Source of the DNA: Zasmidium citrigriseum
Taxonomy: Eukaryota > Ascomycota > Dothideomycetes > Mycosphaerellales > Mycosphaerellaceae
Direction of reading: 5' to 3'
Assembly (NCBI GenBank): GCA_002786025.1
Contig: NHNW01000044.1
Location: forward strand, 293,401 to 357,400
DNA: 64,000 nucleotides
In this document: positions 11,241-21,421 of the stretch, in pieces
Layout of the letters: every line of letters starts with the position of its first letter
Position numbering within the stretch: the first letter of the stretch is position 1
Position numbers and translations under genes: made by a program
The notes under the pieces: generated by a model
Databases searched by the model: none
Seen by the model: only the letters and a program-made list of their open reading frames with translations
Told to the model about the DNA's origin: nothing

Positions 11241-12815
11241 ATGGCGCCGTTGATGAATGAAGGGATCCGTGAATCCAATGGAACCAACGGAAGCCACATC
11301 AAACCTCGCCTCCTCATCATCGGAGCTGGATCGCGAGGAAATGCCTACGCTAGAGCAGTCGTAGACTCCGGGTTGGGAGTTGTAGCAGCTGTTGCAGAAC
11401 CCATCGACTTCAAGCGAACATATCTTGGATCTCAATACATCTGGCCGCAGGATGAGCCGAACCCGGAACAAGAGTTCAGTTCATGGAAAGACTTCATTAA
11501 GTTTGAGACGCAAAGAAGGAAAGACGAAGCTGCTGGCGTTCCCGTCCCTCCCGGCATCGATGGCGCTTTCATATGCGTTCGGGATGAACATCATGTGGAA
11601 GTGCTTACAGCGATCGCACCCCTGGGTTTGCATATCATGAGTGAGAAGCCGCTCGCCACTTCTCTGGCCGACTGCATTCGCATTGAACGTTCGATACGAG
11701 CAAACCCAGAGCGCATCTTCGCCATTGGTCATGTCTTGAGATACAGCCCGCACAATATGCTTCTCAGACATCTTGTTCGAGAGCAGCGTGTGATCGGAGA
11801 CATCCTTTCCATCGAACACACTGAGCCAGTCGGCTGGTGGCACTTCAGTCATTCTTATGTGCGAGGCAACTGGCGGAAAGAGTCAACGACAGCTCCAAGT
11901 CTTCTGACAAAAAGTTGTCATGACATCGACTTCATCCTTTGGATGCTCTGCTCTCCTGCGTCAGCGAGCGAACAACAGGCCCATCTTCCATCACGCATCA
12001 GCTCGGCTGGGTCATTGAAGCAGTTTCGAAAGGAGAGAAAACCAAGGGAGGCGGGGAATGCAACCAATTGTCTATCATGTCCCATCAGCGACAGGTGCAA
12101 ATTCTCTGCGAAACGAATCTACCACGATAAACACCTTGCGAAAGGCAACGCCAGATGGCCTGTGCATATCGTCAACCCAGAGGTTGAATCTCTCATCCAT
12201 ACAGAAGGTCCAGAGAAAGCGAGTGAAGCGCTTCTATCTTCACTCGCTGAAGACTATACCGTCGGCAAGACACCCACACAGGACATCGAATCACGCTCAT
12301 GGTACGGTCGCTGCGTCTGGGAAAGCGACAACGACGTCGTCGACGACCAACTCGTCACAATAGAATGGGACGACGACGGCGAAAGTCGAGATCGCCAAGC
12401 AAAGACCGCCTCTTTCCACATGATCGCTCAATCCCTCGCGCAATGCGAACGAAGAGGTCGAATCTACGGCACGGACGGCGAGATCTACTACGACAGCAAG
12501 AGCATCACCGTCCATGACTTTAACAATGACACAACACGGACGTTCAATCCCGAGGTGCCGAAGAACTCACATCATGGAGGTGGAGATGATGGCTTGACGC
12601 AGCAGTTTGTGAAGGCTGTTGCGGCGGCGATGGAGGGGAGGATGAGTGTGAGAGAGGCGCAGGTGGAGTATTTGGGCTGTACAATGGAGGAGATTCTTCG
12701 ATCGCATGCTGCTGTGTTTGCCGCGGAGCAGGCGAGGAGGGAGAAGAGAGTTGTTGAGTGGGGCGAGTGGTGGGATGGGAATGTTAAGCCGATGATGGAG
12801 GGATTGGAATGGTAG
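11241..12815 (+). CDS. GFO/IDH/MOCA-family oxidoreductase
   Basis: Single exon, about 524 aa from the ATG at 11241 (the open frame extends upstream only to a GTG). The N-terminal Rossmann fold shows LLIIGAGSRGNAYA, and the EKP signature appears as MSEKPLATS with the typical catalytic-domain spacing. A Cys-rich block (CLSCPISDRCKFSAKRIY) lies in the middle, a feature I associate with this fungal subfamily rather than with small bacterial members. Such enzymes are NAD(P)-dependent dehydrogenases of sugars, inositols or related polyols. Divergently paired with an SDR; with the KduD-like SDR downstream this suggests a sugar or sugar-acid catabolic neighbourhood (inference). Base use flips to G-rich near 12,555. 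Confidence 0.88.
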   Translation: MAPLMNEGIRESNGTNGSHIKPRLLIIGAGSRGNAYARAVVDSGLGVVAAVAEPIDFKRTYLGSQYIWPQDEPNPEQEFSSWKDFIKFETQRRKDEAAGVPVPPGIDGAFICVRDEHHVEVLTAIAPLGLHIMSEKPLATSLADCIRIERSIRANPERIFAIGHVLRYSPHNMLLRHLVREQRVIGDILSIEHTEPVGWWHFSHSYVRGNWRKESTTAPSLLTKSCHDIDFILWMLCSPASASEQQAHLPSRISSAGSLKQFRKERKPREAGNATNCLSCPISDRCKFSAKRIYHDKHLAKGNARWPVHIVNPEVESLIHTEGPEKASEALLSSLAEDYTVGKTPTQDIESRSWYGRCVWESDNDVVDDQLVTIEWDDDGESRDRQAKTASFHMIAQSLAQCERRGRIYGTDGEIYYDSKSITVHDFNNDTTRTFNPEVPKNSHHGGGDDGLTQQFVKAVAAAMEGRMSVREAQVEYLGCTMEEILRSHAAVFAAEQARREKRVVEWGEWWDGNVKPMMEGLEW

Positions 12816-13172
12816 AACACCACGATGGTATGGAGGCACCAATGATGTTACGAATGATGAAATATGGGCGTCTCAGTAGCTCACGGATTCATATGAATAT
12901 GCCGTTCAGAACATTCACTTCACCGTCCAAGCTTCCGCTAGCGCCAAAAGCTCGGGATTGCTCGGATCTTCTTCCGGCCCACCTTCCCGATGTGGGCAGA
13001 CTTGAGAGCACCGCAGAAACCTTACGCGGCATCGCTATCACCAACCGAGTGTCTTTAACGAGTCTTACTCACCCATGATCGAACGCCTGACGAAGAGCAC
13101 TGCCGGCAAAATATCGAGCATGAATCCAAAATACGGACATCCACCGACCGGACGAGCATTCCTAACGATAAT
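12816..13172. other. Intergenic region
   Basis: No gene seen. Holds the 3' end of the oxidoreductase gene and the promoter of the SnoaL-like gene. Confidence 0.5.
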
Positions 13173-13655
13173 ATGAGCCCCCAAAACGACTACCCCACGC
13201 CGTCCAGCGACAGCGACGAATCCACCGCCTCTCGACTCGAGCGCCTCTCGCGCTGCGTCCCCGACAGCATCAACGCCCGCGACTTCACCTTCTCCTCCAA
13301 AGACGGCCAAGAACTCACCGCCCACACCGCCGCCGACTTCATGTGCCACCTCGACAGCCAAGCGCAACCCATCACCCTCCGCGAGCAAGTCGCGGCGTGG
13401 CAGAAACGTACGGAGGAGTTTCCGGATTTTAGATTTGAGTTGCAGGAGATTTCGAGTGATGTGAATGAGAGGAGTGGACAGGCGAGTGTTTTTATGAGTT
13501 TGATTTGGACGGGGTTGGGGGAGGTGCAGTTGCATGCTATTACCGAGTTGAAGTGGAGGAGGAGGGGCGGTTGGTGGGAGTTGTATTGGGTTTATGGGAT
13601 GAGGAGTATGCCGGAGCCGGGGATGAATTCTATACCGGAGGTTGGAGAGGGGTGA
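13173..13655 (+). CDS. SnoaL/NTF2-like small protein
   Basis: Single exon of 160 aa from the ATG at 13173. Ser-rich N-terminus, then a pattern typical of SnoaL-like/NTF2-like proteins: HTAADFMCHL, a middle Trp (VAAWQKRTEEFPDFRFELQEI), and alternating beta-strand segments ending in a Trp-rich strand (RRRGGWWELYWVYG). These folds act as small-molecule isomerases/cyclases or as binding proteins; no catalytic residues can be assigned with confidence. Codon use changes abruptly near 13,390 from C-ending to G/T-ending codons. Convergent with the KduD-like SDR. Confidence 0.6.
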   Translation: MSPQNDYPTPSSDSDESTASRLERLSRCVPDSINARDFTFSSKDGQELTAHTAADFMCHLDSQAQPITLREQVAAWQKRTEEFPDFRFELQEISSDVNERSGQASVFMSLIWTGLGEVQLHAITELKWRRRGGWWELYWVYGMRSMPEPGMNSIPEVGEG

Positions 13656-13785
13656 AGGAAGAGGTGGATGCTATCGAGAATACATGGAGACGATGAGGAA
13701 TATCTATGGAGTGGACATATCCTCTGGAAGCTGCAGCCATTGAGGTATGCTGTTCTTCCCGACGGGACAGCTGGTGTGATTGCTC

Positions 13786-14704
13786 TCACCGAGCGAGCCA
13801 ACCGCCATCAACCTGGAGGCAAGATTAGTATCGTCTGCAGCGAGATGAGCATGTATACATACCGCCAAAGTCTCGCCGGTCATGTACGCTGTTGCCGGCT
13901 TGGAGGCGAGGAAGATGATGGCCGCATGGAAGTCTTTAGGATCTCCCCAGCGACCACATGGAATCCTCTGCGAGATCGAGTCGAATAATGCCGAATCCGC
14001 GTTCGTCCGCACATCCACGTTCATGTTGGTCGCAATGTACCTGCAGTACATTAGCCAGCAGCGACGACTCGGGATCTCAACAACGCACCCTGGAGCAATG
14101 GCATTCACCCGAATCCCATGCATTGCCCATTCATTCGACAAAGCCTTAGTCAGCATGGCAATACCTCCCTTGCTGACAGCATACCCAGCCATTCGAACAC
14201 CACCTTGATACGACGCAAGACTGGCCACATTGATGATACGACCATGGGTACCGTCAGCAATCCACTTCTTGCCAACTTCCCGGCAGATGGCGAATGGCGA
14301 ATTCATGTTGACTTGCATCACCTCGCCGAGGAGCTCGTCTGTATACTCCGTGGCATCTGCCCGGCGCTGAATGCCCGCTGCATTCACCAAGATCTCGAAA
14401 GGATGAGACTTGAGGACCTCTTGGATGGTCATGGTCACAGCTTTTGAGTCTCCGAGGTCGCAGGGGAACAGCCAGCACTGGCGGCCCAGCTTGAGAATGC
14501 CATCATATGTCTCACGCTGCGTTTCGTTCCTCTGAAGCCTCCATCAACATCAATATCTTAAAACATCGATCGAAGCGTGATGACCACAATCATAATAACA
14601 TCTGCGCCAGCCTCCGCCAGGGCCAAAGCCATAGCCTGACCGATGCCGCCAGCGGCGCCAGTCACCAGTGCCGTCTGCCCGCTGAGGTCGAAGAGATGCG
14701 CCAT
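13786..14704 (-). CDS. KduD-like SDR (2-deoxygluconate/ketodeoxygluconate dehydrogenase-type)
   Basis: Four exons (14588-14704, 14089-14531, 13863-14040, 13786-13812; introns 56, 48 and 50 nt) give 254 aa, the standard length. It has TGAAGGIG for the coenzyme site, NAAGIQRR, the catalytic [17 protein letters not shown], and NAIAPGYIATNM after splicing. The C-terminus is VDGGWLAR, as in 2-deoxy-D-gluconate 3-dehydrogenase-type SDRs. The final exon is only 27 nt. A role in sugar-acid (pectin- or gluconate-derived) oxidation is the family expectation; the exact substrate is inference. Divergent from the aquaporin gene. Confidence 0.87.
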
Positions 14705-15133
14705 TCCGATGGATGAAAATTGGTTGTCTGATTATTCTGGAAAGCTGGACTCATTTTGAGATCCACCGACTGCGGCGCCCTACAGCCGACAAGCTTCGAA
14801 AGCGGGTCGGGAGCTGAGATCCTCGCTTAATGACAAGTATTGTGATTGCACTTGCACATCATTATACTTGATGGGGCTTCAAGACTTCGTACAAATATGG
14901 ACTTCGAAATATCTGCGCCAGCTTCACAATCATATGCCGGCGTTCGCATGATCTACATGCAGGTACCAGGTTTGATCGGCGGGTTGCTTATAAGCTGCTT
15001 AGCAAAGCACGAAGTCATACCACTCTGACATGTTTCTTTCAAAGCAGGTCATGAAATGAGGACAAAAAAAGGGCTCCTGGATGGACCAGTCTTCTACAAT
15101 GCTTGTTCCACTCGCTTCGTCAATTTCGCACTG
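14705..15133. other. Divergent promoter region
   Basis: About 430 bases between the KduD-like SDR and the aquaporin start. No ORF of note; an in-frame ATG at 15056 could lengthen the aquaporin by 26 residues. Confidence 0.5.
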
Positions 15134-16303
15134 ATGGCAGCAGAAAGCGATCAATCCGGCGAGAAAGCTCCTCCTCCGAGCGAACCTCCCCTACATCAAC
15201 CGCTTGGCTTCTCGTCCTTCGCAGTCGGTCTCCGCCAAGTACAAGGGGACGGTGCTCCCAATAATCGCAACGTCCAGAATGAGTCCAGCATGGAATCAGC
15301 AGCGTCCGGCAGACTTTACAAATCCTCCACCCACCCTTTCGTGGGACGTATAGGCGGCAACCAAGAATTCGTCGTAGACAAAGACCATGAGGACTGCGAT
15401 AGGATCCTCAGCAAAGCTCCTGATGCTGCGCCTGGCATGTCGATTGGAGATCAACTTTCTCTGGCGGGATTCGCACAGCTGGGCATCTGGAAAGCAGCGA
15501 TCATGGAGGGCATGGGAACTCTTCTTTTCTCGTACATCACCATCTGGTCGAATATCAGCCCTGACTCCATTCCTACGGCGCCCACCGCACAACTTGGATA
15601 CTTCGATAACGCCGCCTACCTGGGTCCAGCAACCGGCGGCCTGCAAAACTTCATTCTTCTCACGCTCTTCACCTTCGTCTTCGGCGTCCTGACAGGCGCC
15701 CATCTCAACCCCACAATCACAATAGGCACTTTCTTCGCCCGCCTCACAAGCTTCCCTCGCATGGTCCTCTACGTCGCCTTCCAAACCTTCGGCGCCGCTC
15801 TCGCAGGCTACCTCGTCCGCGCCGGCTACGGAACACGAGACTTCAAGACCGGCGGCTGCTGGCTCTTTACCGGCGGCGACGCCCAATACTCCTCACGCCC
15901 TTCCGGCGTCGGTCGAGCCTTCTCCAACGAGTTCATGGCTTGCCTCACCCTGCTTTTCCTTGCCTTCGGCGTAGGTTTGGATCCTCGCCAACAGAAGATC
16001 ATACCACCGGCCCTGAGCCCTTTCCTTGTGGGTTTGGTTCTGGGTGTCTTGAGCTGGGCTTTCGGGTATAGTGTTTATGGGTACGGGGGTGCGAGTATGA
16101 ATCCTGCGAGGTGTTTTGGGGCTTTTGTGGGGAGTCGGTTTCCCGGGTGGGCGTGGTATTATTGGTGAGTTTGATCTATCCTGTTATTTCCCTTTCAATC
16201 TGGTGTGCTAATGGATGAGCTACACAGGGTCGCATCGATTTGTGCGGGTATAGTGCATTCGGTGTTTTACTTCTTGATTCCGCCTGGACGGTCATTGTTG
16301 TGA
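15134..16303 (+). CDS. XIP-type aquaporin (major intrinsic protein)
   Basis: Two exons (15134-16164, 16228-16303; 63-nt intron). Six hydrophobic segments follow a hydrophilic N-terminal region of about 125 aa. The two pore boxes are visible: GAHLNPTITIG (NPT in place of NPA) and GASMNPARCFG. The Cys right after the second NPA (NPARC) together with the altered first box is the mark of X intrinsic proteins (XIPs), known to pass water and small solutes such as glycerol, urea or H2O2 in fungi and plants. Last exon encodes the sixth helix region and ends PPGRSLL. Start: ATG 15134 (MAAESDQ) or in-frame ATG 15056. Divergent from the KduD-like SDR. C-ending codons give way to G-rich coding near 16,030. 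Confidence 0.87.
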
Positions 16304-16478
16304 TAAGGAGGCTGCCATCGCCATTCAATGCCTCCAAGTGCCTGCAAGGTTGGTAACTAGAACTGGATCCGGGACGATGCGACACTGATAAGAGGTACAT
16401 CTATCGTTACAGTACGCTACAGTACATCGCTAAACAAGGACCCACCCAGACTCCATAACCTAACACTAGTCAGACAAC

Positions 16479-17555
16479 CTACAGCATCGACTTGGTCCAC
16501 TTCTTTACCGGATCGACCTCGTTAATCCTCTTCACCATCAACGGCGTCCCCGTGCTGCCCTCCAACTTCGGCATTTCGGCCCTCTTGATGCCCAGTGTCG
16601 CCGCCATCGCTTCATGTGGAATGCCTTCGGGCGTCGACTTGTATCCGATATCCAGCGGCATGGGCTGGTCGAAGAAGATACAAAAGTGAATCTCCTTCCC
16701 TCCCTCAGGCAGGACTTCGATCTGATGAGGATATGCAGGTGGGATGTAATACATGTCACCCTCCTTCAGGGTGTACGTATCCGTCGAACCATCAGGATCG
16801 AGAATCGTCATTCGGGCCTGGCCTTTGTTGACGTAGCCCAACTCGGCTGTAATGGGATGCCAATGTGGCTCGCGCATGGCTGTGTCTTCTACCCGGAGGG
16901 AGTACATCGCCAGTGTCTTCAGGGCTGGCCAGAATTGCGCTTTCGCTTGTCGAGCGCTGCCGATACCTTCGCCTTTCAGTTGCGGCTCGGAGCCTTCGAC
17001 GTCGAATTTATGCGGATTCTTCATATACGCCTGCGATGGGATCGTCGGCTCGCCTTCTCGCAGCATTATCTCCTTCGACTCCGTCGAAAGATCAATATGC
17101 TTGAACGCCGAGGAGGGCAGGTTCCAGGTATTCCCCAAAACCGCAGGCGTCATAGCCCCGAAAGACGCCGACAAAGAGAAGTCTTTTGGATTCTCATGTC
17201 GGAAACACACCAGAAACTCCGCACTCTCCGTATCCGACAAGTTCTCAATGTGATGCAGACTTCCCGACTCGACGTGGAACATTTGACCGGCGCTGACGGT
17301 GAAGGAGTTGAATGAAGAGTGACTGTCGGTTATGTTTACGAGGGCTTTGCCATGGAGGCAGTAGGTCAGTTCGGGGGTGTTGGCGTGCCAGTGGGGTTCG
17401 CGAAGGGCTTTGGGACCGAGGATCAGGCGTTTGAGGGACATGCCGTTGAGGATGGGGAGTTCTTTTGCGGTTGCTCGTTGGATTGTGCCGTGGTCGTTTT
17501 GGAAGAAGTTTTCGGAGGATTTGAGGTGGTAGACGTGGCGGGAGGAGGATGCCAT
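16479..17555 (-). CDS. Bicupin, oxalate-decarboxylase-like
   Basis: Single exon, 358 aa. Two cupin domains are obvious, each with the metal-binding HxHxxxxE motif: REPHWHANTPEL at about residue 52 and REPHWHPITAEL at about residue 230, each followed by a second conserved His region (HHIENL; YPHQIEV). This is the two-domain architecture of oxalate decarboxylase/bicupin proteins, which bind Mn. Fungal oxalate decarboxylases are usually larger and secreted; this one is shorter and has no signal peptide, so it may be an intracellular paralogue or act on another organic acid. Start ATG at 17555. Both C-ending (5') and G-rich (3') codon zones are present. Confidence 0.85.
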   Translation of the reverse strand: MASSSRHVYHLKSSENFFQNDHGTIQRATAKELPILNGMSLKRLILGPKALREPHWHANTPELTYCLHGKALVNITDSHSSFNSFTVSAGQMFHVESGSLHHIENLSDTESAEFLVCFRHENPKDFSLSASFGAMTPAVLGNTWNLPSSAFKHIDLSTESKEIMLREGEPTIPSQAYMKNPHKFDVEGSEPQLKGEGIGSARQAKAQFWPALKTLAMYSLRVEDTAMREPHWHPITAELGYVNKGQARMTILDPDGSTDTYTLKEGDMYYIPPAYPHQIEVLPEGGKEIHFCIFFDQPMPLDIGYKSTPEGIPHEAMAATLGIKRAEMPKLEGSTGTPLMVKRINEVDPVKKWTKSML

Positions 17556-18295
17556 TGTGAGTTGTTTTGCTGCTCTGTTGTTCGCTTGGCTGATTTCTTG
17601 ACAGTACGGTCGACGGATTGATGGAATGATCGACTGACTGAATGATCGAGGCTTTCCAACTCACCGTCTTCACAGATATTATATTCCTACCACATTGCCC
17701 AGGTCCCTCTACTAGATATCTTAACGACCGCCGACGTCATGGCAAACGAATCTACACTTGAACATTCAGAACGCATACGTCGGGTGGAGCTGACGCAGCA
17801 ATAGAACCATAGCGTAACGAACGGGAAGCCAGCTAAACGAAAAGCTGACGGGAGAAAGTCCCTGGTTAGTCAGTGAGTTTGGCTTTTCTAAACGTTGGCC
17901 CGAACCGGGTTCTGCAGAGCTGCTTTTGCAGGTGAACCCGGCTTTCGGGACTGCGAACTTTCGGCCCGATCGTCGAGAGCCCTCTCTGGGGTCCAGCCTG
18001 ATGGGCGAGTGGCAGTGAGCCAAGACTGGAACTGCACGATGTCTTTCGGACTCGCACTTCACTCGTCCGGGGTGGCCAGTGAGGAGCGACATGATGGCCG
18101 CGATGACGTACGAGGCTGAGTACACTTCCTTCCTGCACCTCTCGTTGCGCCGATGAGGTCGGAAGAATAGACGAGGAAGAAAGTAAGCTCTTGTCTGATC
18201 CCCACGACATCAGGTAGAGCTTCCGCCTTCTTGGTAGATGGATCATAAAGGAGGTCGACTTCATTCCCTGGGCTCCACATCGCCAACGATACGCC
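17556..18295. other. Divergent intergenic region
   Basis: About 740 bases between the bicupin start (-) and the TDT transporter start (+). No credible gene; the minus-strand open frame at 17866-18297 and the one entering the transporter from 18059 are antisense shadows. Confidence 0.5.
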
Positions 18296-19531
18296 ATGAA
18301 CGACGAGGAACGACAGATCCATCCGCAGCGACAAGACTCCTCGTCTGAGTCTCCTCACGCCTTCAAGAGACGGGAAGCCGAGTCGTTCCGCAACGAATAC
18401 AATGAAGAGCATCGCTTCCGAGGTCTGGTGAGGAGTATGCCGTGGCTGGTGACGCATCTGCCCATCTACTCCTGGGGCTGGTTCCTGATGCCGATGACAA
18501 CGCTTGGGCTGTCGACGCTGCTCAACGCTCAGAGGTCCATCTACAACTTTCATGGTCTTTACACCATTGGAGTGGTCTTTTATCTCATCGGTCTGGTCCA
18601 GTATGTCGTCCTTGTCATCGCCAAGACGACGCAGTTCATCATCTTGAAGGGCAGTCTGCGCAAAAGCTTTCAGGATTCGGAACAGGTTATGTTCTTCGCG
18701 GCTTTCTGGATATCCTCTTATGGCGTCGTCACGGGCGGAGTGGACTTTGCACAACCCATGGCTGGGTCTTCGCTCAGCGCAGCTTTTGTCGCCTTCTTCT
18801 GGATCTACCTCGTCTGCGCTCTCTTCGAGGGGTTTGGCTCGCATCTGTTCCTGTTCGAAGGGCCTGACCACGGCCGACATCTGGACAACAGGCAGATGAC
18901 TCCAGCATGGCTGCTCCCAGTATTGCCAGTCATCCTGGTTGGCGTCTGCGCTGGTAGTGTTGCAGAATATGCCACCATACACGACGGATACTCCATCATC
19001 ACGGCCGGACTGTTCTGCTCAAGCATGGGCTTCCTCCTCAGCTTACCCATGGCAGCCATCTACCTGCACCGTCTCTTCATCAACGGCTTCCCGGAACCCG
19101 ACAAGCGTCCCGGCATGATGATCGCCGTCGGCCCTCCAACATACGCACCTCTCGCCTACATGAAGCTGGCCAAAGCCATCCCTCACCACTACGGTTACTT
19201 CGCCGATCATCCATTGGCAGCCGACATTGTCACGACAATCGCCTTTGTCTTCTCCATCGCGATCTTTGGCATGGGGATCTTCTTCTTCGCCATGGCTTTC
19301 GCCCCAATTGTTCGACGAGCACACAAGATGAGTTTTCATCTGACGTGGTATGGCTTCATCTTTCCGAATGTTGGATTGCTGTCGACGATGGGCTTGATTG
19401 GAACGGATCTGCCTAGCGATGGAGTGAAGTGGGTGACGAGCGTGTTGACGGCGATTTTGTGTGGTGTGTGGTTTTTTGTCACTGCTTCGCATTTTCGAGC
19501 GATTTGGCTGAGGAGTGATTATCTCTGGTAA
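18296..19531 (+). CDS. TDT-family transporter (Mae1/Ssu1-like, SLAC1 superfamily)
   Basis: Single exon, 411 aa from ATG 18296. A hydrophilic N-terminus of about 50 aa is followed by roughly ten hydrophobic helices. The start of the membrane domain reads FRGLVRSMPWLVTHLPIYSWGWFLMPMTTLGLSTLL; a conserved mid-section has AEYATIHDGYSIITAGLF, and MMIAVGPPTYAPLAYMKLA contains the GPP region seen in malate (Mae1) and sulfite (Ssu1) carriers. The family exports or imports C4-dicarboxylates, malate, tellurite-related anions or sulfite; the substrate cannot be chosen from motifs. A 307-codon antisense frame over it has no support. Codon skew flips near 19,350. Confidence 0.85.
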   Translation: MNDEERQIHPQRQDSSSESPHAFKRREAESFRNEYNEEHRFRGLVRSMPWLVTHLPIYSWGWFLMPMTTLGLSTLLNAQRSIYNFHGLYTIGVVFYLIGLVQYVVLVIAKTTQFIILKGSLRKSFQDSEQVMFFAAFWISSYGVVTGGVDFAQPMAGSSLSAAFVAFFWIYLVCALFEGFGSHLFLFEGPDHGRHLDNRQMTPAWLLPVLPVILVGVCAGSVAEYATIHDGYSIITAGLFCSSMGFLLSLPMAAIYLHRLFINGFPEPDKRPGMMIAVGPPTYAPLAYMKLAKAIPHHYGYFADHPLAADIVTTIAFVFSIAIFGMGIFFFAMAFAPIVRRAHKMSFHLTWYGFIFPNVGLLSTMGLIGTDLPSDGVKWVTSVLTAILCGVWFFVTASHFRAIWLRSDYLW

Positions 19532-20163
19532 CGACGAGGCTACTTACGATGCAATTCTAGGAGGCATGTGGTTGTTCTGGATCAAACCCCAGAGACCCAA
19601 CTTTCCCCGTGACCTTTGTAACCGAGGAACAGCTCCAGACCAGGTTTATCATCAATCAGAAACCAGGGAATGTCGGAGGTACCTCCTAGGATTGCCGCCA
19701 CAGAGGAAATTGCGTCGCGCTGGGCGGAAGGACGGCGTGCCGCGAGGGACATGATCCATCGACCACGCGGACAAGAGGCACGGCGCAGCCAATGAGCGGG
19801 ATCCAATAGTCAGCGGCCTCTGATTTAGGGCGCTAGTGGGCTTTCTTCCATCGATGGCTTCCTGTTTGGGAATCCGGAAACAATCCAAGCCGTGGAATGC
19901 GCTCATCAATTGCCCATTCAAGCCACAAAGGCGCTTTGCTGATTTGTGTTTGCGCTCATTGGAATGTGCGGACCTGGCCCAGCGACGTAATGCTCATTCG
20001 ACGAGGGCGCCGCCATCAGTAAAGGTAGACGGGTTCTTCCATGCCTGTGGTTTATTACTACTTGCCTTGTCTCCCTGATCCTTTTGGGAACTTTGAAAGT
20101 TGACCTTTTGTACTCGAACCCGGTTCACTCTTTTCTGTCCTGCTTTAACCAAATATCATCAAA
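19532..20163. other. Intergenic region
   Basis: About 630 bases without a supported gene; includes the promoter of the secreted GPI-type gene. No repeat or RNA gene recognised. Confidence 0.5.
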
Positions 20164-21219
20164 ATGAAGTCCCAAACGATCGTTTCTGCATTGGCAGGCG
20201 CTGCCACCATGGCGGCTGCCCAACGTCCAATGGACACGTCCATCTGCGACTACTACGCCAAGGCACTTCTCAACGAGAGCAACGCCATGACCCAGCAGAC
20301 GCTGCTGACGCTGGTGGTCAACACGGCCGTCATCGGAAACTACACCATGCCCAACGTTGGCATCAAGGTCCCCGGTATCCTCGCACCTGGCATGGTCAAC
20401 GGCACCGAAGTCAACCTGTTGCCCTACTTCAATGGCGGTCTTGCCAGCACCAACACTGGAGGAAGCATGGGCAAGTCGGTCAACTTCTTGGACGGCGGAG
20501 GCGCCGCTCCGTTGATGCAGAACAAGCCGGCGAACGACATGAACTCGAGGCAGTAGTAAGTACCCGATCCGATACATCGATCAAGACATGCATTGCTTAC
20601 CATGTCTAGCCGCCTCTTGACCCATCTCTACCAATACTTTGCCGTCCTGCTCGGCTGCAGCGAGTACGGCTCCTCCGCCACCCCTTACGCCGGTGACACG
20701 AGCATGTACCAGGTGCACAAGTACATGGGCCTGGACGATGCTGAGTTCACCTACTTCGTCCAGCAGGTCGGCATGTCTGCTGCGTCGTTCGGTGTCTCGG
20801 ATGCCGATGTTCAAGCCGCCGGCAAGGCCTTGATGGATTCTTTCGGCTACAAGTGTGCACCCCCGGCCGCCATTCCATCAACTGCCGCGCCCGCTCTGCA
20901 GGCCATTTGCATTGCTGTGAGTCAACTTCCTGTTCACACTTCAAAGAAAGAATCATATTGACGTTGCTCTTTTCAGGATGACTGCCCTCAATCACCAATG
21001 GCCACATGTGCTGCGTACGAGCCGGTCGTCGAGCCAATGAGCGCCAGTCCATCGATGATGAACGCCACGGCCACCATGGGCGCCGGCATGCCATCGGGCA
21101 CTGGATCGATGATGCCCTCGTCCAGCGTCCAGCCATACACCGGCGGACAGACCATGAACATCCCAGTTGTTTCGACTCTGGTCTTGGCTGCGGGATCCCT
21201 TGCCGTTATGCTGTTGTAG
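20164..21219 (+). CDS. Secreted, probably GPI-anchored protein (globin-like core suspected)
   Basis: Three exons (20164-20555, 20610-20916, 20977-21219; introns 54 and 60 nt) give 313 aa. Signal peptide MKSQTIVSALAGAATMAAAQ; then CDYYAKALL, NTAVIGNYTMPNVGIKVPGIL and LDGGGAAPL, a block I have seen repeated in secreted fungal proteins. A helical part follows (LLTHLYQYFAVLLGC, MYQVHKYMGL, VGMSAASFGVSDADVQAAGKAL), which looks like a truncated-globin-type helix array. The C-terminal part is Ser/Thr/Met-rich, ending in a hydrophobic tail (VVSTLVLAAGSLAVMLL) that fits a GPI attachment signal. The globin resemblance is an impression, not a proof; function unknown. Confidence 0.8.
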
Positions 21220-21421
21220 TTTATACGGACTGCGGTGTTGATGAAGACGATAATTCGGCTACAATGGGATGAGGAAGAGATAATTTTCTTGTACATACGA
21301 CGATCAAATATGACGATATGGGCTGTTCTTAAGTAATAGCAACGTCAGATTTTTACCTTCTTATGCGTCCGCATTCCCTTTGGTGCTCTCTTCTTGGGCA
21401 GCATGATGTCTTTAAAGCGAT

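Noticed and set aside
13065..13535. 156-codon antisense frame over the SnoaL-like gene
   Set aside because: Caused by C-rich codon use of the sense gene; Arg/Pro-rich nonsense product.
15296..15886. 196-codon antisense frame over the aquaporin
   Set aside because: Shadow of a strongly biased coding sequence.
18059..18982. 307-codon antisense open frame over the TDT transporter
   Set aside because: Opposite strand encodes a clear membrane transporter; the antisense product has no family-like pattern.
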